Below are positions 17,201 to 24,505 of a DNA stretch of 64,000 nt, piece after piece. The DNA is from DASVAL01 sp035649575. GTDB lineage: Bacteria; Planctomycetota; UBA1135; UBA2386. The notes below the pieces were generated by a model. That model was not told where the DNA came from. It saw only the letters and a list, made by a program, of their open reading frames with translations, and searched no databases. The stretch's first letter is position 1, and each line of letters starts with the position of its first letter. The stretch lies in NCBI GenBank assembly GCA_035649575.1, contig DASRJH010000050.1, positions 1 to 64,000 on the forward strand, in the 5' to 3' direction. A program made the translations under genes and the position numbers.

Positions 17201-17521
17201 GGCGACCGTGAGGCAGGCGAGGTCGTCGTCCTTCCACTGCATGTAGTCGCGCGTGTCGAACACGCCGTCCTTGATCCGGAACGTCTCGGCCACGTAGAAG
17301 CGGCCTTTGCCGTCGATCGCGAACGCGACCGCGTTGCAGAGGTCGGGTTCGGCGGCGACGAGGTCGCAGACGAGGCCCGGCGCGAGCTGGAAGCTCTTGA
17401 TCTGGTCCTGCGCTTCCTGGCTCGCGGGCGCGACGAACATCGGTTTCGCGGCGGCCGCGTCTTGGGATGGGAGGGCGAGGGCGAACGTCAGGATGGCGAG
17501 GCTGCTGCGCGCGAGGTGCAT
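14243..17521 (-). CDS. PVC-type membrane-bound dehydrogenase with HEAT repeats and cytochrome c domain
   Basis: 1092 residues. The signal peptide is MHLARSSLAILTFALALPSQ. Residues about 40-440 form a glucose/sorbosone-dehydrogenase-like propeller of the PVC type (FAIDGKGRFYVAETFRIKD, LADTDKNGSLDRCTVFADG, RLWFSIGDRGFHVQQGDRTF, GLRNPQELAFDQWGDLFTGD, DGALYVLDWVSGW). Residues about 460-920 are HEAT-like helical repeats (DADVRAMAARVLGDSR, LRQEAARAIYG). A C-terminal cytochrome-like domain has the haem motif CTRCH at 971-975 and a distal MPAMGGPLS segment supplying a possible Met ligand. The family is thought to oxidise sugars or alcohols outside the cytoplasm and pass electrons to c-type haem. It is a single gene, divergent from the SDR at 17641. 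Confidence 0.92.
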   Translation of the reverse strand: MHLARSSLAILTFALALPSQDAAAAKPMFVAPASQEAQDQIKSFQLAPGLVCDLVAAEPDLCNAVAFAIDGKGRFYVAETFRIKDGVFDTRDYMQWKDDDLACLTVADRIAKYEKHIAKDIPRYAAFSERIRMLADTDKNGSLDRCTVFADGFADLAEGIASGVLPVGNDVYFTNIPKLWRLRDTNGDGVADERHVVHDGYGVHTSLIGHDLHGLIVGPDRRLWFSIGDRGFHVQQGDRTFAYPHEGAVLRCELDGSDLEVVHRGLRNPQELAFDQWGDLFTGDNNSDGGDRARFVPVVPGADSGWRIGYQWLQDRGAWNREKMWHPRHPGQPAWIMPPIVNFADGPSGLCYDPGTGLPEQYRDCFFLCDFRGGNSYSGVHALRVQRAGAGFELASASKPIFGVLCTDVEFGPDGALYVLDWVSGWNKTGKGRIYRVRTPQMANDMALRNVSNLLASNLAERSAAELRPLLSHADRRVRQAAQFALVDLGAREVLLDVAKTPGPRLPRLHGIWGLGVLGRKDPKALEGVAALLDDGDADVRAMAARVLGDSRIAKALKGLTKALEDSNSRVKKEAALALSRIGEPAGEAAAKALLALLRHNDDRDHVLRHAVVFALASVAPRAMLLDARTDASFAVRLGVLLALARRKDAGVAHFLVAPEAALRQEAARAIYGEPIPEAMPALARLCYDDVPDTEAIDWRAINANRMLGETENGEALVHLACLADHPAKTRIEAIEVLAEWQKPHGQDRVGGNWRPCRHPRGEIVVACFEGAVERLLADRVVAEATATAAGKMNLLGCAEALAKVVLDGGREDAARTAALDALDAMAAPQLPQTVAAIDATAPVRLRKRAIELLSRTAPEKAVPILATLLENAPVAEKQAAFVALAECKHEAATQLLVSWLERLQRDEVEPPLQLDVLEAAGKQLDATIQSMLLARANKTTGPLGDYLVCREGGDPKEGKKVFFDFEATRCTRCHTLSGTGGNAGPVLDGIGKKQTRDYLLEALITPSARIAEGFGSTTVELHDGGVQVGFITKDQDGAVTIVGVSGEATEIPWSKVAKRTPNGASAMPAMGGPLSRRQIRDLIAFLAKQTK

Positions 17522-17640
17522 GGGGGAGGGGGCATGGTCGCGGGTAGCGGCGGGCTTTGCGAGGGGGATCGCGAGTCCGAGGCAGGCGCGACCCGGCCCC
17601 GCCCATCGCGGCTGCGCCGCGCGAGCGATACGGTCATGGC

Positions 17641-18432
17641 ATGTCGACGCCGCCCGACCTCAGTGGACAAGTCGCGCTCGTGACCGGCGCGAGCCGCGGT
17701 GTCGGTCGCGGCACGGCACTCGGCCTCGCGCACGCCGGTGCGACCGTCTTCGCGACCGGTCGCAGCATCGAGCAGGCGGGGCTCGGCTCTCGGATCACGG
17801 CGATCGCGTGCGACCACACCGACGACGAAGCCACGGCGCGCGTTTTCCGGCACGTCGAGGAAGCAGCCGGCCGGCTCGACATCCTCGTGAACGTCGCATG
17901 GGGCGGCTACGAACGCATGGTCGAAGGCGGCAAGTTCACGTGGTCCGCGCCGTTCTGGGAGCAGCCCGCCTGGCGCTGGGATGCCATGATCACCACGGGT
18001 GTGCGCACAGCACTCGTCGCGAGCCAGCACGCGGCTCGCAGGATGGTCGCGCTGCGCCGCGGTCTCATCGTGCACGTCTCGTCGTGGGCGGCGCGCAAGT
18101 ATGCGGGCAACGTGGTCTACGGCGTCGCGAAGGCCGCGACCGACAAGATGGCCGCGGACATGGCGCGCGAACTGTCGCCGCACGGGGTGACCGTCGTGTC
18201 GCTCTATCCGGGCCTCGTGCGCACGGAGGCCGTGCTCGCGGCCGGCGTGTTCGACCTGAGCAACTCCGAGAGCCCGGAGTTCATCGGCCGCGCGGTGGCC
18301 GCGTTGGCGAAGGACCCCGCCGTCTCGCGCTGGAACGGGAACGTCGTCGTCGCGGCGGCGCTCGGAACGGAGTACGGCTTCACGGACGTGGACGGGCGGC
18401 AACCGCGCCCGCTGACCTTGGAGGATCTCTAG
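17641..18432 (+). CDS. Short-chain dehydrogenase/reductase (DHRS1-like)
   Basis: 263 residues from ATG 17641 (MSTPPDLSGQVALVTGASRG). The Rossmann glycine motif TGASRGVGRG is near residue 16 and the catalytic Ser lies in HVSSWAA. The catalytic Tyr and Lys are in VVYGVAKAATDKMAADMA (YxxxK), and the usual NNAG is replaced by NVAWGG. The late PGLVRTE motif and the insert around GGKFTWSAPFWEQPAW fit the DHRS1 type of SDR rather than classic FabG. The substrate is unknown. It is divergent from the PVC dehydrogenase and lies 42 bp upstream of the DsbD-like/ThuA-like gene, so they could share a transcript. Confidence 0.9.
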   Translation: MSTPPDLSGQVALVTGASRGVGRGTALGLAHAGATVFATGRSIEQAGLGSRITAIACDHTDDEATARVFRHVEEAAGRLDILVNVAWGGYERMVEGGKFTWSAPFWEQPAWRWDAMITTGVRTALVASQHAARRMVALRRGLIVHVSSWAARKYAGNVVYGVAKAATDKMAADMARELSPHGVTVVSLYPGLVRTEAVLAAGVFDLSNSESPEFIGRAVAALAKDPAVSRWNGNVVVAAALGTEYGFTDVDGRQPRPLTLEDL

Positions 18433-18474
18433 ACCACGGCGGTCCTCGAGGCGCTCGCGCGATACGGTTCCCGC

Positions 18475-19221
18475 ATGCTCCGCGTCGTCCCCGCGTTCGT
18501 CCTGGCCACGCTGGCCACGGCCGGTCTTGTCGCCCAAGGTCCCTCGCCACAGCCCGCAGCGCTGACCGTCAAGGGACTGCCCGCGGCCGCGCCGCTGCAG
18601 GTCGCGGCGATGCTGCACGGGCTCCAGCTGCAGGTGCAGGTAACGCTGCAGGACGGCTGGCATCTCTACGGGCGCGACACCGGTGGCGGTCAGCCGGTGC
18701 AGATCGAGATCGCGTCGGGCTCGGCGTTCGCGGCCGTCGGCGCGCTCGAGGCGCCGATGGACGCGAAGGGGCACATCACGGGCAACGCGACGCTGGCGCT
18801 GCCGCTGCAGAGAGTGCCGGCCGGTGCGGGCCTGCGCGCGACGATGAAGTTCATGGTGTGCGACGCGCTGCAGTGTTTGCCGCCGATGGCGCTCGAGCTG
18901 GCGCTGCCGGCTGCACGCGAGAAAGCACCGTCCGTGCTGCTCGTGGCGATCGACGAGAGCGAACGCACCACGCGGATCGCCGCGTTCCTCGCCGAGCGGG
19001 GCTTCCGTACCGACGTGACCACGTATGCCAAGGTGCAGCAGGCCGAGTGTGATGCGCACGACGTCGTGCTCGCGGATTCGCCGACGTTCGGACAGTGCCG
19101 CGGCGTGATGGGCGACGTGAAGCGGTTCCCGGCCACCGCCAGCCCGATCGTGGCGGTCGGCTTCCTCGGCACCGAGTTGCTCGAGAACCAGAAGGTCGCG
19201 ATGGCCTGCGGCTACATCTGA
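18475..19221 (+). CDS. Secreted DsbD-alpha-like plus ThuA-like protein, part before an in-frame UGA
   Basis: 248 residues to a TGA at 19219-19221. The signal peptide is MLRVVPAFVLATLATAGLVA. Residues about 40-145 (VTLQDGWHLYGRDTGGGQPV, then FMVCDALQCLPP) resemble the N-terminal domain of DsbD, including two cysteines. From about 150 the sequence becomes ThuA-like (VLLVAIDESERT, FLAERGFRTDVTTY, PIVAVGFLGTELLENQKVAM) and then reads ACGYI before the stop. The frame continues unbroken immediately after the TGA as ICMDHQGHGLALDHAIF for another 313 codons. This half therefore looks like an incomplete protein: either the UGA is decoded (for example as selenocysteine) or the gene carries a nonsense mutation. 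Confidence 0.75.
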   Translation: MLRVVPAFVLATLATAGLVAQGPSPQPAALTVKGLPAAAPLQVAAMLHGLQLQVQVTLQDGWHLYGRDTGGGQPVQIEIASGSAFAAVGALEAPMDAKGHITGNATLALPLQRVPAGAGLRATMKFMVCDALQCLPPMALELALPAAREKAPSVLLVAIDESERTTRIAAFLAERGFRTDVTTYAKVQQAECDAHDVVLADSPTFGQCRGVMGDVKRFPATASPIVAVGFLGTELLENQKVAMACGYI

Positions 19222-19256
19222 ATCTGCATGGACCACCAGGGCCACGGGCTGGCCCT
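19219..19256 (+). other. In-frame UGA followed by a short hairpin
   Basis: TGA at 19219-19221 splits one continuous frame. Sixteen bases later AGGGCC (19238-19243) can pair with GGCCCT (19251-19256) around the loop ACGGGCT. Bacterial selenocysteine insertion elements are hairpins placed just after the UGA, so this position is suggestive. In GC-rich DNA a 6-bp stem is common by chance. Confidence 0.35.
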
Positions 19257-20166
19257 CGACCATGCGATCTTCAAGACGCCGCACGCAGTGACCTTCCCCG
19301 TCACGGTCACGCCGCGCGAGAAGCAGTACGCCGAAGGCAAGAGCGTGCTCTATCCCGACGGCATGGGCGAGACGTTCGGGCTCGTGCAGTTCGAGCACGA
19401 CAAGCCGGCCGACGACTGGAATCCCACGCTGGTCAACCACGAGGGGTTCTTCACCGACGTGCCGGGCTTCGAGAACCTCGCCGAAGGCCACTCGGGCAAG
19501 TGCATCGGCAGCCTGTCGCTCGCGCGGCAGGGGCGGTGGTTCTACTGGGGCTACTCGACCGATCCGCAGCGTCTCACCGATCCGGCGAAGGACACGCTCG
19601 TCAACGTGCTGCACTACATGCGCGGCAAGCGCGACAGCCAGACGGTCCAGTTCGTCTGCGTGACGCGGCAGATCTTCCAGGTGTCTCTCGACCTCAACAA
19701 GGAGAGCGGCTACCTGCGCGGCATCGAGGAGCACATCCCGAACCAGCTCACGCCGGAGTGGCAGGAGACCTACACCGACCGCACGCCGCAGGGTTACCAG
19801 CAGTGGCTCGACAAACACCTGGCCTACGTGTTCAGCGGCAAGGGCGAGCAGCACAAGAAGAAGGCGCAATACAAGCAGGTCTACGAGGTGGATGCCGATG
19901 CGATGGCGCTCGGCACGCCCAACCGCGAACGGCAGAGCCTCGAACGATGGATGCAGCTCGCGATGGCGGGCAACGGCGAGGATCAGCAGCGGGCGCAACG
20001 TTGCCTGCAGCGCTACGTGCATCCGTCGATCGCGCCGAAGGACAGTGACTGGCGCGCGTGGTACGAAGCACAACGCGAGCGCATCGTGTTCATCGAGTCG
20101 ACCGGCTTCTGGTGGCAGGAGGATCCCCGAGTGCTCGAGCTCGAACAGGCCGTGCGCAACAAGTGA
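19228..20166 (+). CDS. ThuA-like protein, part after the in-frame UGA
   Basis: 312 residues counted from ATG 19228, in the same frame as the upstream half and only two codons after its TGA. The sequence (GHGLALDHAIFKTPHAVTFP, LVNHEGFFTDVPGFENL, RQGRWFYWGYSTDPQRLTD, NVLHYMRGKRD) continues a ThuA-type, glutamine-amidotransferase-like fold. A more polar helical C-terminus follows (FSGKGEQHKKKAQYKQVYE, ERQSLERWMQLAMAG). It has no signal peptide of its own and no plausible ribosome-binding site. That argues it is the downstream part of the 18475 gene, giving a total of 563 residues, rather than an independent cytoplasmic protein. Selection seems intact: no further stops or indels are visible. Confidence 0.75.
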   Translation: MDHQGHGLALDHAIFKTPHAVTFPVTVTPREKQYAEGKSVLYPDGMGETFGLVQFEHDKPADDWNPTLVNHEGFFTDVPGFENLAEGHSGKCIGSLSLARQGRWFYWGYSTDPQRLTDPAKDTLVNVLHYMRGKRDSQTVQFVCVTRQIFQVSLDLNKESGYLRGIEEHIPNQLTPEWQETYTDRTPQGYQQWLDKHLAYVFSGKGEQHKKKAQYKQVYEVDADAMALGTPNRERQSLERWMQLAMAGNGEDQQRAQRCLQRYVHPSIAPKDSDWRAWYEAQRERIVFIESTGFWWQEDPRVLELEQAVRNK

Positions 20167-20239
20167 GGCATCCCCAGGGACTGATGGTCTGCGTGGTCCG
20201 GAACGAACCGACCCGACCCCGCAAGCAGCGCTGGAGTCA

Positions 20240-20400
20240 ACTGCCCGTACGCCAGCACGGCGTTCGCCGCGCGGGCATGGGTCGCAAGGCGAAAGGCCAA
20301 CCAGAATCCGTCGACGAAATTCAATGGCCGTACTCGGGTTGGCTGGAAACCCAGCCCGGACGCACGGAAAATAGCCTTCCAAGAGGCGGCACGCTTCACC
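20240..20400. other. Possible structured RNA or repeat upstream of fabH
   Basis: The 282 bp between 20166 and 20449 are less GC-rich than their surroundings and are not convincingly coding. They contain a hairpin, CGGGTTGG pairing with CCAGCCCG around CTGGAAAC with one G-T pair (about 20333-20357), and a second small stem GCCT/AGGC around TCCAAG shortly after. AAATTCAATGG and GGAAAATAGCC are unusual A-rich islands here. It could be a leader or small RNA. I cannot name a family. Confidence 0.3.
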
Positions 20401-20448
20401 AGGCACCCGCCCGGTTGCCGATGAACTGACCATGCAGGACGAAGAGCC

Positions 20449-21489
20449 ATGTCGCGCCGAGTGAAAGCGGAGACCTCCGCGGGCAAGGCCTGGTCGCGGG
20501 GGAGGCCACGGCTGCGCGAAGTGGCGGTGCTCGGCACGGGGTCGCGCGTGCCAGCCAGGACTCTGACCAACGCCGACCTCGAGGGCATGGTCGACACGAC
20601 CGACGAGTGGATCGTCACGCGCACGGGCATCCGCGAACGCCGCGTCGTCGACGGGCAGGCGACATCCGACCTCGCGATCGCGGCGGGGCGCAAGGCGCTG
20701 CGCGATGCCGAGGTCACGGCGGCACAGGTGGAACTGATCCTCGTCGCGACCGTCACGCCCGACGAGTGTTGTCCTCCGGTGTCCTGCCGCGTGCAGACAG
20801 CCCTCGGCGCTTCGCGCGCTGCCGGCTTCGACATCGCGGCGGCGTGCTCGGGGTTCATGAACGCGCTGATGACGGGTCACCGGCTCGTGGCCAGCGGCGC
20901 CTTCGCCAACTGCCTCGTCATCGGTGCGGATGTCATGTCGTCGATCACCGACTACGAACAGCGCGATACGTGCGTGCTGTTCGGGGACGCGGCCGGTGCC
21001 ATGTTCCTCGGCGAGCCGCGCGACGGCGGCGCGATCCTCGATCACGTCGTCGGGATCGACGGCTCCGGCGCCGACACGATCATCGTTCCGGCCGGAGGCT
21101 CGCGGCGGCCGGCCTCGGCCGAGACCGTCGAGGGACGCGAGCACTTCCTGCAGATGAATGGCAAGGAGGTGTTCAAGTTCGCGGCGCAGAAGATGCCCGA
21201 GATCGTCGAAGAGCTGCTCGCGCGGAACGGTGTCCGCATCGACGACCTCGCGCTGCTCGTTCCGCACCAGGCCAACCTGCGCATCCTCGAAGCCGGCAGC
21301 AAGCGGCTCGGCCTGCCGCTCGAAAGAGTGATGATCAACGTCGACCGCTACGGCAACACGGCCTCGGGCTCGATCCCGCTGGCACTCGACGAAGCGGCGC
21401 GCGGCGGGCGGATCCGGCGCGGCGATCTCGTCTGTCTCGTGTCGTTCGGCGGCGGCCTGAGCTGGGCCGGCACGTTGATCCGCTGGTAA
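20449..21489 (+). CDS. fabH: Beta-ketoacyl-ACP synthase III (KAS III)
   Basis: 346 residues; the FabH core starts at about residue 21 after a basic 20-residue extension (MSRRVKAETSAGKAWSRGRP). It condenses acetyl-CoA or another short acyl-CoA with malonyl-ACP to start fatty acid synthesis in the cytoplasm. The catalytic triad is intact: Cys133 in AACSGF, His273 in VPHQAN and Asn303 in NTASGSIP. Family motifs TDEWIVTRTGIRERR and GDAAGAMFLGEP are present. Relatives with this spread of sequence also occur in secondary pathways. The gene stands alone, without other fab genes, so a housekeeping role is likely but not proven. ATG 20449 follows the weak purine stretch GGACGAAGAG. Confidence 0.93.
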   Translation: MSRRVKAETSAGKAWSRGRPRLREVAVLGTGSRVPARTLTNADLEGMVDTTDEWIVTRTGIRERRVVDGQATSDLAIAAGRKALRDAEVTAAQVELILVATVTPDECCPPVSCRVQTALGASRAAGFDIAAACSGFMNALMTGHRLVASGAFANCLVIGADVMSSITDYEQRDTCVLFGDAAGAMFLGEPRDGGAILDHVVGIDGSGADTIIVPAGGSRRPASAETVEGREHFLQMNGKEVFKFAAQKMPEIVEELLARNGVRIDDLALLVPHQANLRILEAGSKRLGLPLERVMINVDRYGNTASGSIPLALDEAARGGRIRRGDLVCLVSFGGGLSWAGTLIRW

Positions 21490-21531
21490 GCAGCGAAGAC
21501 GTCGCATGGGTCTCGCCCGGGTGGTTCGGAC

Positions 21532-21596
21532 TCATCGCCGCAGCGGCGCCTTGTGGCTGTTTCGCCCCGTACGCGGACGCCGCGTTGCGGCGATGA
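21532..21596. terminator. Long hairpin between convergent genes
   Basis: TCATCGCCGCA at 21532-21542 is a perfect inverted match to TGCGGCGATGA at 21586-21596. GCGGCG at 21543-21548 extends the stem by pairing with CGCCGC at 21578-21583 after a 2-base bulge. It lies between the fabH stop and the end of the 21601-23799 gene, so it may terminate both. Confidence 0.55.
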
Positions 21597-21600
21597 CCGA

Positions 21601-23799
21601 CTATTTGCCGCCGAGCACGGTGCGCGTCTGCGGCACGACCGTGTAGCCGTCCTTGCCCTCGACGATGCGGATCAGGCGATCGGCCGGCACGTCGGCCAGC
21701 GTCTGCACCTTGCCCGTGCGCGGCCACGACACCTCGAGACTCTTCACCGTCGTGGCCTTGCCGAGACCGAGGTGCTGGCGCAGCGGGTTGGCGCCGAAGC
21801 AGCCGCCGCTGTTGACGAGGCGGCAGACGCAGCGCTCCACGCCGTCCTCGACGATCACGGCCCGCAGCCGCGCGCCGATCGCGCTGCGGTTGCTCTCGGT
21901 GCCGACGAGATGCACCGCGAGCCAGTGGTTGCCGAACCCCGGGTTCTCGAACAGCACGTCGTGGGCCACGTCGCCCGGATAGGCGCCGCCCTGTCGCGAG
22001 AAGACGTCGAGGTCGCCGTCGGCATCGAGGTCCGCCAACGAGATGCCGTGGCCCTTCTGCAGGTGGCCGAAGCCTCCAGCCACCGTCACGTCTTCGAACT
22101 TTGCTCCGCCCATGTTCTTGAACATGAGGTTCGGCATGAGGCTGTAGTAGTACGGGTCGCCGGTGCCGAGGTAGAAGTCGAGGAAGCCGTCGTTGTCGAG
22201 GTCGCCGAAGTTCGCGCCCATCGGCAGCGCCGGGTAGGTGAGGCCCACGGCCGCCGTGACATCGGCGAAGTGGCCCTGGCCGTCGCCGCGGTAGAGCCGC
22301 ATCGTCTCGGGATGCGGGCGCGGCATCCCGAGGTACCACGCGGCGAGGTCGCCGATGCTCGTGCAGTAGGCGGCGACGAACAGGTCGAGATGACCGTCGT
22401 TGTCATAGTCCCAGAACCACGTGCCGAAGCTCTCGGGCGGCTTCGTGAGGCCGAGCCGCGGCGCCACGTCCTCGAACCTGCAGTTGCCGAGATTGTGATA
22501 GAGCTTGTTCGCGCCGTTCTTGAGGTTGCTCACGAACAGGTCGACCTTGCCGTCCTCGTCGTAGTCGCCGAACGCGAGGCCCTTCGTGTAGCCGAAGTTC
22601 TGCACGCCGGCGCGCTCCGCGATGTCGTAGAACGTGCCGTCCCCGTCGTTGCGGAACAGCTGGTTCGGCGCGCGGATCTCGGGCGACGTCTCGTTGCCGA
22701 CGTAGAGGTCGAGGTCGCCGTCGTTGTCGATGTCGGCCCATTGGCACGTCGACGACGGGTAGTGCACCTCGCCGAGCCCGGCCGCGAACGTGACGTCGAC
22801 GAACGTGCCGTCGCCGCGGTTCTTGAGCAGCGAGTTGGGATCGCGGCCGTGGTCGTAGAGCCAGGCGCCGCGCAGCACGTAGACATCGACATCGCCGTCG
22901 TTGTCGTAGTCGGCCTGGAAGATGTTGATGCCGCCCGTGATGCCCTCGAGCCCGGCCTCCTTGCTGCGCTCCGTGAAGGTGCCGTTGCCTTCGTTGCGCC
23001 AGAACAGCAACGGCGAGGCCGTACCCCAGGTCGAGCTCAGGATGTCGAGGTCGCCGTCGTTGTCGAAGTCGTCGACGATCACGCCGCCGAGCATGCCGAA
23101 CGTGTCGAGCCCGACCCGCTGCGCGATGTTGGGGAACTTCGGGAAGTCGATCTTCGACGCGAACGCCGTGGGCGGGATCAGGTGCTTCTTGTCTAGGCCG
23201 TCGGGATACGTGCCGAGCGTCATGTGCGCGAGGTTCAGCAGCCATCGCGCGCGCAGCTGCCAGTCGTCGTTCTCGGGTGTGTTCGCGATCACATCGAGCA
23301 GGTACGGGATCGCGTTCGTCGAGCCTTCCTTCTCGGTGTGCAGCGCCCTGCCGCGCAGTGGCAGGATGCAGCTGTCGGGAGTCGGACGCGCACAGCAGTT
23401 CTCGGACTCGGCGACGCGCAGCCAGCCCATGGCGAGGTAGAAGCGCACCGCGTTCTGGGCGTCGAGGTTGCCCTCGATGCTCTTCTCGCGCAGCGCCTGG
23501 TCGGCCTGCTCGAGCACGCGGATGCCTTCGCGCGTGTCGCCGAGGCGCATGTGCGCGAGCGCTGAGTCGAACCGCAGCCTCCACGGCGCCTTGTCGCCAG
23601 CGGCTTCGAGCTGCGCCCAGAGCTTCTCGGCCTCGCCGGTCCCGTGATAGTGGTGGTCGATCTTGTGGCGCTCGGCGATCTCGCGCAGCGTCTTGATCAT
23701 GCGTGCGTGGCTCTTCGCTTCGTTCGCGGGGTCGGTGGCGTTCTGGGCCACGAGCGACGCGGCGGCCAACAGGAGGGCGGTGAGGGGGAGGCACTTCAT
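21601..23799 (-). CDS. Secreted FG-GAP/VCBS repeat protein with ASPIC/UnbV C-terminus
   Basis: 732 residues from ATG 23799, which gives a signal peptide (MKCLPLTALLLAAASLVAQ); an upstream ATG at 23889 would bury it. Residues about 25-200 are helical and TPR-like (FDSALAHMRLGDTREG, NAVRFYLAMGWLRVAE). Residues about 210-590 hold repeated calcium-binding-type loops, DDFDNDGDLDI, ADYDNDGDVDVY, ADIDNDGDLDLYVGNE, GDYDEDGKVDLF, WDYDNDGHLDLF and GDLDNDGFLDF, marking an integrin-like propeller. The C-terminus (GNHWLAVHLVGTESNRSAIG, then QHLGLGKATTVKSLEVSWP) is the ASPIC/UnbV domain. It is extracellular and probably binds carbohydrate or protein. These proteins are very common in planctomycetes, without a proven activity. 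Confidence 0.93.
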   Translation of the reverse strand: MKCLPLTALLLAAASLVAQNATDPANEAKSHARMIKTLREIAERHKIDHHYHGTGEAEKLWAQLEAAGDKAPWRLRFDSALAHMRLGDTREGIRVLEQADQALREKSIEGNLDAQNAVRFYLAMGWLRVAESENCCARPTPDSCILPLRGRALHTEKEGSTNAIPYLLDVIANTPENDDWQLRARWLLNLAHMTLGTYPDGLDKKHLIPPTAFASKIDFPKFPNIAQRVGLDTFGMLGGVIVDDFDNDGDLDILSSTWGTASPLLFWRNEGNGTFTERSKEAGLEGITGGINIFQADYDNDGDVDVYVLRGAWLYDHGRDPNSLLKNRGDGTFVDVTFAAGLGEVHYPSSTCQWADIDNDGDLDLYVGNETSPEIRAPNQLFRNDGDGTFYDIAERAGVQNFGYTKGLAFGDYDEDGKVDLFVSNLKNGANKLYHNLGNCRFEDVAPRLGLTKPPESFGTWFWDYDNDGHLDLFVAAYCTSIGDLAAWYLGMPRPHPETMRLYRGDGQGHFADVTAAVGLTYPALPMGANFGDLDNDGFLDFYLGTGDPYYYSLMPNLMFKNMGGAKFEDVTVAGGFGHLQKGHGISLADLDADGDLDVFSRQGGAYPGDVAHDVLFENPGFGNHWLAVHLVGTESNRSAIGARLRAVIVEDGVERCVCRLVNSGGCFGANPLRQHLGLGKATTVKSLEVSWPRTGKVQTLADVPADRLIRIVEGKDGYTVVPQTRTVLGGK

Positions 23800-24020
23800 G
23801 GCAAGTCGGGGAGGGACGATCACACTTCTCCCCTGCACAGCACCTCGCGTCAACCCGAGCCCGGGTCGCGCTGCCGGATCGGCGCACATTCTGCTCGGGC
23901 TGCGCGGGAACAGCGGCCGTGGACAGCCATCGCGCGATCGACAAGGAGTGCGAACGCGTGCGCGCCGCGCAGCAATGAGCGTCAGCGCACGGGCGGCAGG
24001 CAGGTCGCTGCGCCGGCGGT

Positions 24021-24040
24021 GCGCCGGGCCGGCCCGGCGC
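24021..24040. terminator. Perfect 20-bp palindrome
   Basis: GCGCCGGGCC followed directly by GGCCCGGCGC is a perfect 20-bp palindrome. It lies 39 bp beyond the end of the monooxygenase-like gene (minus strand) and upstream of the FG-GAP gene. A terminator for the 24079-24369 gene is the simplest reading; a protein-binding site is possible. Confidence 0.4.
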
Positions 24041-24078
24041 GAACCCGCGCGACCTCGACGTCGGCCGGTGGCGCGCGC

Positions 24079-24369
24079 TCAACCGATGGTCTTGTACTGG
24101 CGGATGTCGGGCGGAGCGGCGACGAGCGACGGCACCTCGGCGAGCAGTGCGGTGACGTGCGGCGTTTTCATGTGCGCTGCGACATCGGTTTCGCTGCGCC
24201 ACTCCTCGATCGTCACGAACTCGTTCGGGTCGCTCGTGCTCTGCGCGATGTCGTAGCGTACGCAGCCCGGCTCCTTGCGCGACGCCGCCTGGTTCTTTGC
24301 GAGCGCCTGCGCGAGACGCTGCCGGGTCTCGGCACGCGCTACGGCGCGCGCGATCACGCGGATGCTCAT
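24079..24369 (-). CDS. Antibiotic biosynthesis monooxygenase (ABM) domain protein
   Basis: 96 residues (MSIRVIARAVARAET), a complete single ABM domain. The usual features are QAASRKEPGCVRYDIAQS in the middle, then FVTIEEWRSETDVAAHMKTP with the conserved EEW, then a C-terminal strand. Relatives such as YgiN act on quinols or other small aromatics as small cytoplasmic dimers without a cofactor, though many have no known substrate. It stands alone between the sirtuin (24506-25225) and the FG-GAP protein, all on the minus strand. The 136 bp between it and the sirtuin stop show no convincing gene. Confidence 0.88.
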   Translation of the reverse strand: MSIRVIARAVARAETRQRLAQALAKNQAASRKEPGCVRYDIAQSTSDPNEFVTIEEWRSETDVAAHMKTPHVTALLAEVPSLVAAPPDIRQYKTIG

Positions 24370-24505
24370 GGCGGCAGTGTCCGCGCGTTGCTGCTTTGGC
24401 GCAAGGCCGCGCTCACAGGTGCGTGAGCATCAGCACGTAGCCGTCGGGGCGCGCGGTCGGCCTCTTGGAGGATGAGCTTGCTGCCACGCGGCGCGGGTGA
24501 CCGCG

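Noticed and set aside
17488..21507. A very long open frame on the minus strand (1339 codons) over the SDR, ThuA-like and fabH genes
   Set aside because: It is the antisense shadow of GC-rich plus-strand genes. Its translation is rich in Arg, Ala, His and Gly with no domain, signal or start of merit.
24370..24505. Short gap between sirtuin and monooxygenase with a C-terminal-like phrase (PDGYVLMLTHL) on the minus strand
   Set aside because: The phrase is only 11 codons long with no conserved context, so a remnant cannot be argued.
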